This document shows, in pieces, positions 8,404 to 17,069 of a stretch of 64,000 bases of DNA (the first letter of the stretch is position 1; each line of letters opens with the position of its first letter). The position numbers were made by a program, and so were the translations under genes. This DNA is from Fluviicola sp. GTDB lineage: Bacteria > Bacteroidota > Bacteroidia > Flavobacteriales_D > Crocinitomicaceae. Location: assembly GCF_029266855.1 (NCBI RefSeq), contig NZ_JAQSWB010000002.1, positions 1 to 64,000 of the forward strand, in the 5' to 3' direction. The notes beneath the pieces were generated by a model. It ran no database searches and was not told where the DNA came from. It saw only the letters and a list, made by a program, of their open reading frames with translations.

Positions 8404-9363
8404 TCAAGGTCGTTGGATTTTTAAAGAAGACTGGTCACTGTAAATAAAATACTTGCCGTTCTTGTAATATGCCTGAAGCGGATCTTTTTTTCCAATAACA
8501 CTTACTTTTTGTCCTTCTCCAATGAATTCCTTCGGTACATGAAAGGCATTCTGATCCTGATTGACAATTACGTACTTCGGGCAGATCTTCGGATCCAATT
8601 TCTGATCCAAGGTCAATGTGTAAGTGATTTTCGTTGAGGACATTTGCACCTTTTTTACCTGGCTGGCTGGAACTCTGACCAGCAAGTCTGCCTTGATTTG
8701 TCTTGTGATTGATTTTGAGAGGGGGAAGGAAGCTTCTGCCCTTACTTTGATTTTCTTCGGGTGATAAGAAATTAATGGCTTATTTTTCTTAACATAATCA
8801 TCCGTATGTGCATGTGCTTTTATGATAAATCCATCTTCGGTACTCAACTGAAAATAGTTTTGGAGAGCCTGTTCTTTCTGCTGAATAGCCCGGTATTTTT
8901 CTTCAATTTTTGCTTCTTCCAGGAATGCAGCTTCTTCCTTGAATTCCAAAGTAGGAAAATCTGGGGTCAATTTATCCGGGGTAAGTTTACCTGCAAAATC
9001 GCGCCATTTCTTTTCCACGGGAAGTAAAGCTTTCGGAAGATTATTAATTTGATTGGTCAAATCTTCTTTCAGGGTTTCTTTTTCCCCGCTCAGTTCCACA
9101 AATGCGTCATAATCATCATATTGAACAAGTAAACTGTTTTTCCTGAATTCCGGACTCTCAACAAGACGTTCCAGTTTTCCTGTTCGCTGAGCACGAATGA
9201 TTTTTTCAGGAATGCTAAAAGTTAAAAATACGGTATCGCGCTGCTGGGTTCCGTTAAGAGTAATTATTTTATTGGAATCGTCATTGGGACTTTTTTCATC
9301 ACCGGAACAGGAGAATAGGACGAGGAGAACAGGTAAAAAGAAAACAAATGGAATTACCTTCAT
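8404..9363 (-). CDS. putative lipoprotein with coiled coil, adaptor (HlyD-like) features
   Basis: Predicted lipoprotein of about 319 residues. The longest frame extends to 9459, but the ATG pair at 9363/9366 gives a proper signal (MKVIPFVFFLPVLLVLFSC, then SGD), so the shorter form is preferred. Residues about 100-170 are charged and coiled-coil-like (EEAAFLEEAKIEEKYRAIQQ). They are followed by a beta region with TEDGFIIKAHAHTDDYVKKN, which resembles the lipoyl-like hinge of HlyD/RND periplasmic adaptors, and later FHVPKEFIGEG. No efflux pump or outer-membrane channel gene is nearby, so an adaptor role is tentative. Confidence 0.55.
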   Translation of the reverse strand: MKVIPFVFFLPVLLVLFSCSGDEKSPNDDSNKIITLNGTQQRDTVFLTFSIPEKIIRAQRTGKLERLVESPEFRKNSLLVQYDDYDAFVELSGEKETLKEDLTNQINNLPKALLPVEKKWRDFAGKLTPDKLTPDFPTLEFKEEAAFLEEAKIEEKYRAIQQKEQALQNYFQLSTEDGFIIKAHAHTDDYVKKNKPLISYHPKKIKVRAEASFPLSKSITRQIKADLLVRVPASQVKKVQMSSTKITYTLTLDQKLDPKICPKYVIVNQDQNAFHVPKEFIGEGQKVSVIGKKDPLQAYYKNGKYFIYSDQSSLKIQRP

Positions 9364-9498
9364 CATAACTGCGCTTTTTATTAAATGTACAACCAAAAAA
9401 GGAAAACGTTGAAAGATTGTGAAAACTTGGGTAAATAATGTTAATAACTTAGTTAACATTTAAATAACATGATTTAAAAATAACAGAGGCTTCTCACC

Positions 9499-9506
9499 TA
9501 AATTTG
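9499..9506 (+). promoter_or_regulatory. -7 promoter box of the 9530 gene
   Basis: TAAATTTG matches TAnnTTTG, 23 bases before the ATG at 9530. No -33 TTG at the right spacing is seen. Confidence 0.45.
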
Positions 9507-9529
9507 TAAGAACGAATAATGCAGGGCCT

Positions 9530-10072
9530 ATGCTAGGGACACTATTAAAAAAAAGATTGTCAGACAAACAAATAGCGAATGTTTTCCTGAATGGGATTTT
9601 CGAGATCGTCGACAATGGTTTTGTTGAGGTTGTGGATCTGATCAACGAAGATTTAGCTTTTGTTTCTTCGCCTTCAATTCCTGTCGACCGTAATGGGCAA
9701 TTCACAATGATTGTTGTTGTTGCAAATATTTCGTCACTGGAAACAACTTTTGAAACAGTTCAGGCAAACAGGATTGAAAAAATTATTTTCGAACAAATGG
9801 GTTCCCTTATGGGAGTTTCAGCTGCTGATGCAGAGGCGAAAGTGAGAGAATACCAGAAATTTATGCAACGGATCAACCATCCTTCCAAAAACATGGTTTA
9901 TGCGATGTCTAAAGCAGTGTTTCAAAAATACGATCTGAATGATTTCCAGGATGAATATTTCAGACGCCTGCAATCTCCAAACCCCTTGTTCCTGAAACGA
10001 ATGGATCAGATCATGGTGAATTTCCTCTGGGATTGGGACTCGTTCTTTAAGAAGTACAAAATTGATGAGTAA
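9530..10072 (+). CDS. conserved protein of unknown function
   Basis: A 180-residue soluble protein without signal peptide or membrane segments. It begins with a short helical region, passes through a hydrophobic strand (FTMIVVVANISSLE) and ends in an aromatic-rich helix (MVNFLWDWDSFFKKYK). No catalytic motif is visible and I do not recognise a named family. It has its own -7 box and ends at a strong terminator, so it is probably a single-gene transcript. Confidence 0.7.
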   Translation: MLGTLLKKRLSDKQIANVFLNGIFEIVDNGFVEVVDLINEDLAFVSSPSIPVDRNGQFTMIVVVANISSLETTFETVQANRIEKIIFEQMGSLMGVSAADAEAKVREYQKFMQRINHPSKNMVYAMSKAVFQKYDLNDFQDEYFRRLQSPNPLFLKRMDQIMVNFLWDWDSFFKKYKIDE

Positions 10073-10081
10073 AAAATAATT

Positions 10082-10112
10082 AAAACCCTGACAAGATCGT
10101 CAGGGTTTTTTT
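10082..10112 (+). terminator. Rho-independent terminator
   Basis: An 11-base perfect stem (AAAACCCTGAC / GTCAGGGTTTT) with a 6-base loop runs into a T tract, directly after the stop at 10072. Confidence 0.9.
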
Positions 10113-10128
10113 ATGTCAAATTGTTAAC

Positions 10129-10158
10129 TTGCTCACTCTAAGTTCTCGAATAAATTTG
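10129..10158 (+). promoter_or_regulatory. Bacteroidota-type promoter of acs
   Basis: TTG at 10129-10131, a 19-base spacer, TAAATTTG at 10151-10158. The box ends only 5 bases before the ATG at 10164, so the predicted transcript starts at or next to the start codon. Confidence 0.6.
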
Positions 10159-10163
10159 AAGTG

Positions 10164-12068
10164 ATGAATAAAATGCAGATCAAAACCCTGGAAGAATACC
10201 GGGAAAAATACGCACAAAGTGTTTCGGATCCTGAGGGCTTTTGGGAAGATATTGCCAATGAGTTTCAATGGATGAAGAAATGGGACAAGGTTCTGGAATG
10301 GAATTTTACCCAACCGGATATTAAATGGTATCAAGGTGCAAAGCTTAACATCACGGAAAATATGCTGGATCGTCACCTGGAGGCGCGCGGAAATAAACCG
10401 GCACTTATTTGGGAGCCCAATGATCCCGGTCAACAATTCGTTAGTTACACTTACAGGGAATTATACGAACAGGTTTGTGTGTTTTCGAATGCTTTGAAAA
10501 AACAAGGAGTGGAAAAGGGCGATCGCGTTTGTATTTACATGCCGATGGTTCCTGAACTGGCGATCGCAGTGATGGCATGTGCCCGGATCGGTGCAATTCA
10601 TTCGGTAGTTTTTGCCGGGTTTTCTGCAACATCTTTGGCTGATAGAATTAATGACGCACAGGCAAAGCTGGTTATCACAGCTGACGGCTTAAATCGCGGA
10701 TCCAAACAAATTCCGTTGAAGCGTGTTGTGGATGAAGCCCTGGGAAATACACTATGCGTTGAAAAAGTGATTGTTTTTGATTGCTTGGGATGGCAGCCGC
10801 ATATGAAAGAGGGCAGAGACATTTCGTGGTCGGATGCGATTGCCGGCCAGGAGAAGAAATGTCCTCCCGAACCAATGGACGCGGAAGATCCTTTGTTTAT
10901 TTTATACACTTCTGGTTCTACCGGAAAACCGAAAGGAGTTGTACATACTTGTGGTGGTTACATGGTTTATACCGCTTATTCATTTCAGAATGTCTATCAG
11001 TACGAAGAGAACGATGTATTTTGGTGCACGGCAGATATCGGCTGGATCACCGGGCATTCCTATATTGTTTACGGACCTTTATTAAGTGGCGCCACGACAG
11101 TTATGTTCGAGGGAATTCCAACTTACCCTGATGCGGGCCGGTTTTGGCAGGTAATCGATAAATACGGCGTAAACCAGTTCCTGACCGCACCGACAGCAAT
11201 TCGTTCCTTAATGGCTTTTGGAGATGATCACGTGCTTTCCTATAGCCTGGATTCTTTGAAAGTTATCGGAACAGTTGGGGAACCAATCAATGAAGAAGCT
11301 TGGAAGTGGTACCATACACACGTTGGAAAAGAGCGCTGTCCGGTAGTTGATAACTGGTGGCAGACAGAAACCGGTGGAATCATGATTTCGGGAATTGGAA
11401 ATATTTCACCGCAGAAACCAACATTTGCGGGATATCCTTTACCGGGAATTCAACCGGTCTTATTGAACCAGGAAGGAATAGAAATTGAAGGTGCAAACGA
11501 AGAAGGATATTTGTGTGTCAAATTCCCCTGGCCTTCAATTTTAAGAACAACTTACGGCGATCATGAACGCTGCAGGGTTACCTATTTTTCACATTACGAC
11601 GGATACTATTTCACCGGGGACGGAGCTAAACGTGATGAAGATGGAATGTACCGCATTATTGGCCGTGTTGATGACGTCATTAATATCTCAGGTCATCGTT
11701 TTGGAACTGCTGAAATAGAAAACGCGATCAATACGAATAAACTGGTTATCGAATCGGCAGTTGTCGGGTATCCGCATCCTGTGAAAGGTCAATCCATTTA
11801 TGCATTTGTAGTTTGTGATCGCGAGATTCCTTCGGAAAGCCAGGATTTTGCACGTGGAGAGATTATCGAGTCGGTAGTAGCTGAAATCGGAAAGATTGCA
11901 ATTCCTGAGAAGATCCAGTTCGTTTCCGGTTTGCCTAAAACGCGCTCAGGGAAAATTATGCGCCGGATCCTGCGGAAAATTGCAGAGGGTGATATGAAGA
12001 GCCTGGGAGATACTTCTACACTGCTCGATCCTTTTGTGGTGGATGAGATTGTGGAGAATGCGCTCTAA
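10164..12068 (+). CDS. acs: acetate--CoA ligase (acetyl-CoA synthetase)
   Basis: Activates acetate to acetyl-CoA through acetyl-AMP in the cytoplasm. At 634 residues from the ATG at 10164 (a GTG precedes it at 10161) it is near the usual 650. The adenylation P-loop motif is YTSGSTGKPKGVVH (about residue 247 onward). It also has WWQTETGG, the YFTGDGAKRDEDG region and the hinge motif GRVDDVINISGHRFGTAEIE. The C-terminal PKTRSGKIMRRILRK holds the catalytic lysine that is reversibly acetylated in this family. The stop lies one base from the stop of the convergent DUF3995 gene. Confidence 0.96.
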   Translation: MNKMQIKTLEEYREKYAQSVSDPEGFWEDIANEFQWMKKWDKVLEWNFTQPDIKWYQGAKLNITENMLDRHLEARGNKPALIWEPNDPGQQFVSYTYRELYEQVCVFSNALKKQGVEKGDRVCIYMPMVPELAIAVMACARIGAIHSVVFAGFSATSLADRINDAQAKLVITADGLNRGSKQIPLKRVVDEALGNTLCVEKVIVFDCLGWQPHMKEGRDISWSDAIAGQEKKCPPEPMDAEDPLFILYTSGSTGKPKGVVHTCGGYMVYTAYSFQNVYQYEENDVFWCTADIGWITGHSYIVYGPLLSGATTVMFEGIPTYPDAGRFWQVIDKYGVNQFLTAPTAIRSLMAFGDDHVLSYSLDSLKVIGTVGEPINEEAWKWYHTHVGKERCPVVDNWWQTETGGIMISGIGNISPQKPTFAGYPLPGIQPVLLNQEGIEIEGANEEGYLCVKFPWPSILRTTYGDHERCRVTYFSHYDGYYFTGDGAKRDEDGMYRIIGRVDDVINISGHRFGTAEIENAINTNKLVIESAVVGYPHPVKGQSIYAFVVCDREIPSESQDFARGEIIESVVAEIGKIAIPEKIQFVSGLPKTRSGKIMRRILRKIAEGDMKSLGDTSTLLDPFVVDEIVENAL

Positions 12069-12069
12069 A

Positions 12070-12498
12070 TCAGCTTGTAAACAACATGAGAACAACAGCC
12101 AGGACTCCGATTAGCAGGCAAAGAGGTGAATAGTACTTTGTATCATTCTTTCCGAATGCAGTGTCTTTACGCTTTTTGAAGAAACCCACATAGTTGAAAT
12201 CACCGATTGCGCGGAAAAGAAAGATCCCGGCAATGATCCACAGCGCTGATTCTTCCAGCCAGTGTGGGAGCTGAAAAGGAATTGTTCCGGTAACGATTAA
12301 TGGCAAGATTCCGAATCCGAATAAACCGAAGGCAACGATCAGGGTTGCAATGATTCCCGGATTCATGGCAGGTTGTACATCATCTTTTGTCGGGATGACG
12401 GCTGTAGAGCCCCATTTTCCGCCAAAAGCCCAGTAGAAATGTATGGAGGATAGAAAGAGGAAAATCAGGAACAATATAAGTGCGATGAAGAATGTCAT
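12070..12498 (-). CDS. DUF3995 small membrane protein
   Basis: A 142-residue protein with four predicted membrane helices (about 3-20, 45-70, 82-100, 122-140). It has the early FYWAFGGKWG motif and FRAIGDFNYVGFFK between helices 3 and 4, both typical of DUF3995. The function is not known. It is convergent with acs with one intervening base. A strong minus-strand terminator at 12534-12557 separates it from the upstream gene, so it is probably transcribed on its own. Confidence 0.8.
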   Translation of the reverse strand: MTFFIALILFLIFLFLSSIHFYWAFGGKWGSTAVIPTKDDVQPAMNPGIIATLIVAFGLFGFGILPLIVTGTIPFQLPHWLEESALWIIAGIFLFRAIGDFNYVGFFKKRKDTAFGKNDTKYYSPLCLLIGVLAVVLMLFTS

Positions 12499-12533
12499 GT
12501 GTTCAAATAGTTTAATAGTTGGTATTATGAAAA

Positions 12534-12557
12534 AAGGAGTTCATTGTTGAACTCCTT
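12534..12557 (-). terminator. Rho-independent terminator (minus strand)
   Basis: AAGGAGTTCA and TGAACTCCTT form a perfect 10-base stem with a 4-base loop. On the minus strand it is followed by a T tract (the A run at 12530-12535). It ends the three-gene operon 14952 to 12568. Confidence 0.85.
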
Positions 12558-12567
12558 ATACTATTTT

Positions 12568-13221
12568 TTATCCTCTTCTGCGTTCCAGTAAGATCATCAT
12601 CATCAATGAAAGCACGATGCACTCATCTTCAGCAGCATTGTGTGTCGGGCCGATTTTCTCCAGGGTGAATTTTCTTCCGAACATCGAAGCGTTTTTCTTT
12701 AAGCGCATTACTTTTGATCCGTCGGGTCTGCCGACAATGTATTTCGGGTTGAAAAGATACCCGGTAAACATTCCCAAAACAGGAACTTCGCTCATTAAAG
12801 TGTCAAATACTTTTGCCCAAGCATTTTCTTCCATGATGTGGAAAGCCAAATGTTCATTGTGGTCATAGACATCGTATCGCGCTCTCCAGATGGAAGCCCA
12901 TCCTTTACGTGCTACGCGTCCTTTTTCCACGCCGTTTTTATCTGTAAAAACATAGGTTGCAGAGAAATCGATCCATTTGTTTGCTTTAATCGTGAACTCG
13001 AGGTTGGTCTTGTTCGTATCTGTGAAAACCTGAATCTCATCAATAAACTTGAACATTTTTTGGCGCACATAAGCTAAAGTCGCAGAGTTGGCATCCTCGA
13101 TCACAAAATCATTCGACATTGTTCCGATCTTGAAGGTGAACTTCAAGGGATAGTTTAAATTTGCAAGGTCAACGTTTTTTTGAGCGAAAAAGCTCATATT
13201 GTCTAGTAATTCACTCATCAT
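12568..13221 (-). CDS. LURP-one/scramblase-like (tubby-fold) protein
   Basis: A 217-residue cytoplasmic protein, probably of the tubby C-terminal fold shared by LURP-one-related and phospholipid-scramblase-like proteins. The supporting pattern is a run of amphipathic strands with FKIGTMSNDFVIEDANS, then ARYDVYDHNEHLAFHI, then a hydrophobic C-terminal helix (CIVLSLMMMILLERRRG). No catalytic residues are evident. Two adjacent ATG codons (13221, 13218) are possible. The DUF1801 gene ends one base upstream, so they are co-transcribed. Confidence 0.65.
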   Translation of the reverse strand: MMSELLDNMSFFAQKNVDLANLNYPLKFTFKIGTMSNDFVIEDANSATLAYVRQKMFKFIDEIQVFTDTNKTNLEFTIKANKWIDFSATYVFTDKNGVEKGRVARKGWASIWRARYDVYDHNEHLAFHIMEENAWAKVFDTLMSEVPVLGMFTGYLFNPKYIVGRPDGSKVMRLKKNASMFGRKFTLEKIGPTHNAAEDECIVLSLMMMILLERRRG

Positions 13222-13677
13222 CTACTTTTTTAGTACGTGTTCATAATTGGCTATCCAATCCTGGGGAGTCATTTTAGCCACTAATTTACCGATTAATTCG
13301 AAAGGAATCTGGTCCGGTTTTTTAAATCGCACACAACTTTTCCCCATATCGAGTTTGGTTTTACTTACCTGCTGAAATTCACTCACGAACCAATCAAGCA
13401 ATTCTTTATTGGCATACATTCCCATGTGGTAGAATGCGATGAAATTTTTCTGTGAAGTAAAGCTTATAAAAGGAAGCGGTAATTTTGGGTCGCAGTGATA
13501 ACCTGCGGGATAAAGAGAATGCGGTACCACGTATCCGATCATCCCGTAACTGATACATTCCTTAAAGCCTTCCGGAAGATTTTTCCTGATGGTCTCTCTT
13601 AGTTTTGTCATTGCCGCTTGTCTCTCTTCCGGGCAGTTGGCAATGAATTGTTCCGGTGTTGTTCCTTCTGTCTTCAT
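13222..13677 (-). CDS. DUF1801 domain protein
   Basis: A 151-residue cytoplasmic protein of the YdhG/DUF1801 fold. It shows the N-terminal EERQAAMTKLRETIRKNLPEG helix, then CISYGMIGYVVP, PLPFISFTSQKNFIAFYHMG and DMGKSCVRFKK, all typical positions. Molecular function is not established; some relatives bind metals or small ligands. It sits between the PAS phosphatase gene (24-base gap) and the tubby-like gene (no gap). Confidence 0.82.
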   Translation of the reverse strand: MKTEGTTPEQFIANCPEERQAAMTKLRETIRKNLPEGFKECISYGMIGYVVPHSLYPAGYHCDPKLPLPFISFTSQKNFIAFYHMGMYANKELLDWFVSEFQQVSKTKLDMGKSCVRFKKPDQIPFELIGKLVAKMTPQDWIANYEHVLKK

Positions 13678-13701
13678 TACTTCGAAGATACCAAAAAAGA
13701 T

Positions 13702-14952
13702 TCAGATCCGGATTCCGATTACGAGCATATCATCCAATTGTTCTCTTCCTGCACGCCAGGTTTCGGCAAAGTTTTCCAGGTGCTTTTTCTGATGACTCAT
13801 TGGGAGAAGCTGCATGCCGGCTAAGAGTTGTTTGAAGTTTTTGGTTTTGAATTTCTTTCCTCTCTCTCCACCGTCCTGGTCTGCATATCCGTCCGAAGCC
13901 AAATAAAAAGTATCGCCTTTTGACAGGGAAATTTTATGACTGATAAATTCTTGGTTGTTGGATGTGTACCCACCGATAGGAACACGTGTCGAACAGAATT
14001 CCTCTAAATCTGAGCTTCCCTTTCTGACCAGCCAAAGCGGCCTGTTTGCACCGGTAAATTCAATTTCACTTTGTGCCGGATCATATGAGCAAAGTGCTAT
14101 GTCCATTCCATCCTGGAGTGAATCGTCGTTTTCACTTTTGAGAGCTTCTTTGATTCGCCGGTTAAGATCCTGCAGAATAGCTGAAAGCGGGGCGTCTGCG
14201 CAAGAAATATCATTCAAAACAGTGGCTCCGATAATGCTGATCAGGGCTCCCGGAACTCCATGACCGGTACAATCCGCCATTGCAAAAATGGTTTTGTTTC
14301 CTACGTTCTTCAGCCAGTAGAAGTCGCCACTTACTACATCTTTCGGTTGGAAAAAAATAAAAGATTGAGGGAAGTGATGTGTAAAATCACGTTCAGTAGG
14401 TAAAAAACATTGTTGGATTTTTTGTGCATAGTTGATGCTATCCATGATCTCATTGTTCTTTTCTGCAAGAATAGAAGTCCTGATCTTCACTTTTTGATCC
14501 AGGACGTCATTGAGCCTGCGCAGATCTTCTTCTGCTTTTTTTAGCTGGGTTATCTCCATCGATAAAACGCAAATTCCCTCAGGAACCGGTTGGATACTCA
14601 GTCTGAACCAGGCGGAAGTACCGTCAGCGTATTCCATTTTGTTTTCAAATTGTTCGGGAACGCGATTCTCCATGCATTTTTTCATAGAGCGGTGCAATTG
14701 GCTGTCTTCCAGTTGCGGGAATACTTCAAGCAGGGTTTTACCCAAAAGAACTTCTCTGCTGGTCTTGCTGTGCCGGACCACCGTATCGTTTACATATAAA
14801 TAACGCCAATCGAAATCGATGATCTGAAAACCTTCCATCATATGATTTAACGTTTCCTGGTAACGCTTTTCTATTCTCAGGGAGCGCTCATATTCAGTGA
14901 TAATTTGTTTTAGTTCGGCTTCCGAACGACCCTCATACATCTTGTCAAACAT
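13702..14952 (-). CDS. PAS domain serine phosphatase (SpoIIE/PP2C type)
   Basis: A 416-residue signalling protein without membrane segments. A PAS domain (about 30-140; GFQIIDFDWRYLYVNDTVV) is followed by a coiled coil (about 140-185) and a SpoIIE-like PP2C phosphatase domain (about 190-416). Metal-binding motifs are clear: VSGDFYWL, MADCTGHGVPGALIS and LASDGYADQDGG. Such proteins dephosphorylate an anti-anti-sigma or similar STAS-domain partner in response to a PAS-sensed cue. No anti-sigma or STAS gene is nearby. First gene of the 14952-12568 operon. Confidence 0.92.
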   Translation of the reverse strand: MFDKMYEGRSEAELKQIITEYERSLRIEKRYQETLNHMMEGFQIIDFDWRYLYVNDTVVRHSKTSREVLLGKTLLEVFPQLEDSQLHRSMKKCMENRVPEQFENKMEYADGTSAWFRLSIQPVPEGICVLSMEITQLKKAEEDLRRLNDVLDQKVKIRTSILAEKNNEIMDSINYAQKIQQCFLPTERDFTHHFPQSFIFFQPKDVVSGDFYWLKNVGNKTIFAMADCTGHGVPGALISIIGATVLNDISCADAPLSAILQDLNRRIKEALKSENDDSLQDGMDIALCSYDPAQSEIEFTGANRPLWLVRKGSSDLEEFCSTRVPIGGYTSNNQEFISHKISLSKGDTFYLASDGYADQDGGERGKKFKTKNFKQLLAGMQLLPMSHQKKHLENFAETWRAGREQLDDMLVIGIRI

Positions 14953-15125
14953 AGTGAATCGGTTTTTTAAACTTCTCCTTAAGTATTGGCAACATTAAAT
15001 ACGCGGAAAGTGAATAATGTGTAATAGTGATTGCTGCATTCTTGATTTCAGTTAGGTGAAATATAAGAAATCAGTTTAGAAAAACCAAGTTTTTAGTTTT
15101 AAATAAGCTCTTTTAAACAGGAAAT

Positions 15126-15170
15126 GATCGCGAACAATTAGGCGGTAAAACTGATTTTTTGTTCGCGATC
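15126..15170. terminator. long-stem hairpin, possible terminator
   Basis: GATCGCGAACAA (15126-15137) and TTGTTCGCGATC (15159-15170) pair perfectly over 12 bases across a 21-base loop, 9 bases after the stop at 15180 on the minus strand. There is no T tract after it, so it may act as an mRNA 3' end stabiliser or part of an operator instead. Confidence 0.5.
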
Positions 15171-15179
15171 AAAGCACTT

Positions 15180-17060
15180 TTATTCGATAATGATTTTATG
15201 AGTTGAAACGTTTTTTCCATCCACAGAAACCGTAAGGAAATAAAAACCGCCCTGGAACTGACTTACGTCTATTGAGGCAGCTGTTAACCCTTTTTTGATC
15301 TTCTGATCGTTGCTCCACACTCTTTTTCCGTTCAGATTAGAAAGTGTCAGCTGATAAGCAGTTTCCATTTTTGATGAGAGCAGGACAGTCAGATTGCTTG
15401 TTGCAGGATTGGGATAAGCTTTTACGATCTCCAGGTCATGCATGAATTCCTGTTCGATAGCAATCGAATTGGATGTAACAGAATTACCGTTGTTACGCAG
15501 TAATTTCACCCGGTAATATCCTGTTTCTTTTAAAAGCGGCTGAAGGTCTTCAAATTGATAAGACAAGGCCTCGAGGCTTAATCCCTGGGCGCTCACTGAG
15601 CCGATCTCAAGATAATTAACGCCGTCTTCACTTCTTTCAACAATGTATTTGTCTACGTTTAATTCGCTCGAGCTAACCCAGTTAAGTGTATTGTAGCCTA
15701 AATCATTTCTGCCTGTTAGTTGAATGGATTCGATTCCGAGCGGTGAGCAACTAACGACTGCAGTTCCGCCAAAAGAGAGAGGAACAGTTGTGATAGCCGA
15801 TGAATAGTTGGATAAACAGATCAGATATTGTGTATAAGATCCCGGATTCAATGGAGCTTCCCAATTAGTCATGTCGGATGCTCCGGCGGGAAGTGTGCTT
15901 GCCAGGCCGGTATATTCCTCGCAATTTCCGTTATAATTACATCTTATCGGGGCTTGTGTTCCTGCTGAAATATTGGCGCAGGTAGAAGGAGTGTAAGCCC
16001 ACATAGCCCAATCCAAACAATTGGATGTTGTCGAATTAGGCGTTCCGAGATCAAAAGTCAGTGTGCCACCTGTAAGAACGTTGACAATCATCCAGGTGCT
16101 GTTTAATTCTCCGGATAACAAACAACCGTCATTCGTGCCAGAAACATTGACAGCAGGGTTTGCAGCACAGGTTCCCGGATCACAAATTTCATTAATTGCT
16201 CCGAATCCGTTCGGATCAATAGCAAAAGCAGCGTTGGAACAAACATTTGCTGCTACGTTGCAATCTCCTGCTACAGTTGGTCCTCCGGTTGGACATGTTA
16301 AAGAAAAAGTTAATCCGGACGCCGCTGTGGAAGTTGCATCCATTATAAAGTAATAGGTTGTTCCCGAAGTGAGTGGGATGGAGCCGATTGATCCTGGGGT
16401 GGTTGCGGTTCCGACACAATTCCAGCCTGTTGCCGAACATCCTCCGGAAGCGGTTTTCCATCCGATCACATAGCCGCCACCAGTGACAGATGTTGCATTA
16501 AATGAATAGTTTCCCGTAGCAGTTGCTGTGTAACTGTAAACCTGTTCCAATCCCGGAGTTGCCGTTGCGCACAATGTTGAAACAAAAGATGAAGCTCCTG
16601 TTGTTGTTATAGTGAAAGCTTGACCGCATCCAGGAATAGATGAAATGGAGGCGCATGGCCCTGTTCCACAGGAAGTACATGTTATAGTTGTTGTGATACA
16701 AGTTGATCCAGTGCCACAGCCTGTACAATTTGTGCTGATTACCATGTAATAAGTTCCTGAAGAGGCTGCTGTGAATGAAACGGAAGATGTTCCGAAAGCA
16801 ACTACGGGGCCTGATTGCGAACCGCTATGAATAGTGATACACGCAGCAGGATTCGTTGTAAGGTTGTATGTGCTTCCGGCAACAACGCCAGTAATCGTAT
16901 TATACTCCCCGGCGAAGTTACAGGTACTGATCGTTGTGGGAGCAGTTCCGGTCGGGGCTACTGCCGTCTCATAAAAAGTTCCGCCAGAACATTGAGCCGA
17001 GGTGTTTTTCGACCAAAAAGTAATCGCCGAAACAAGTAGTACTAAGTAAAATATTTTCAT
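15180..17060 (-). CDS. secreted T9SS cargo, multidomain surface protein
   Basis: A 626-residue exported protein (signal peptide about 1-22, ending NTSAQC). The body is low-complexity, Ser/Thr/Gly-rich and cysteine-rich. It has several beta-sandwich units with YTATATGNYSFNATSV-type strands like those in PPC or CUB-like domains (about 40-430). The final 80 residues are a T9SS type A sorting domain (VKAYPNPATSNLTVLLSS, then LNGKRVWS and FQGGFYFLTVSVDG). The small exported gene at 17070 ends 9 bases upstream and is probably co-transcribed. Its cell-surface function is unknown. Confidence 0.85.
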   Translation of the reverse strand: MKIFYLVLLVSAITFWSKNTSAQCSGGTFYETAVAPTGTAPTTISTCNFAGEYNTITGVVAGSTYNLTTNPAACITIHSGSQSGPVVAFGTSSVSFTAASSGTYYMVISTNCTGCGTGSTCITTTITCTSCGTGPCASISSIPGCGQAFTITTTGASSFVSTLCATATPGLEQVYSYTATATGNYSFNATSVTGGGYVIGWKTASGGCSATGWNCVGTATTPGSIGSIPLTSGTTYYFIMDATSTAASGLTFSLTCPTGGPTVAGDCNVAANVCSNAAFAIDPNGFGAINEICDPGTCAANPAVNVSGTNDGCLLSGELNSTWMIVNVLTGGTLTFDLGTPNSTTSNCLDWAMWAYTPSTCANISAGTQAPIRCNYNGNCEEYTGLASTLPAGASDMTNWEAPLNPGSYTQYLICLSNYSSAITTVPLSFGGTAVVSCSPLGIESIQLTGRNDLGYNTLNWVSSSELNVDKYIVERSEDGVNYLEIGSVSAQGLSLEALSYQFEDLQPLLKETGYYRVKLLRNNGNSVTSNSIAIEQEFMHDLEIVKAYPNPATSNLTVLLSSKMETAYQLTLSNLNGKRVWSNDQKIKKGLTAASIDVSQFQGGFYFLTVSVDGKNVSTHKIIIE

Positions 17061-17069
17061 AACCAGCTT

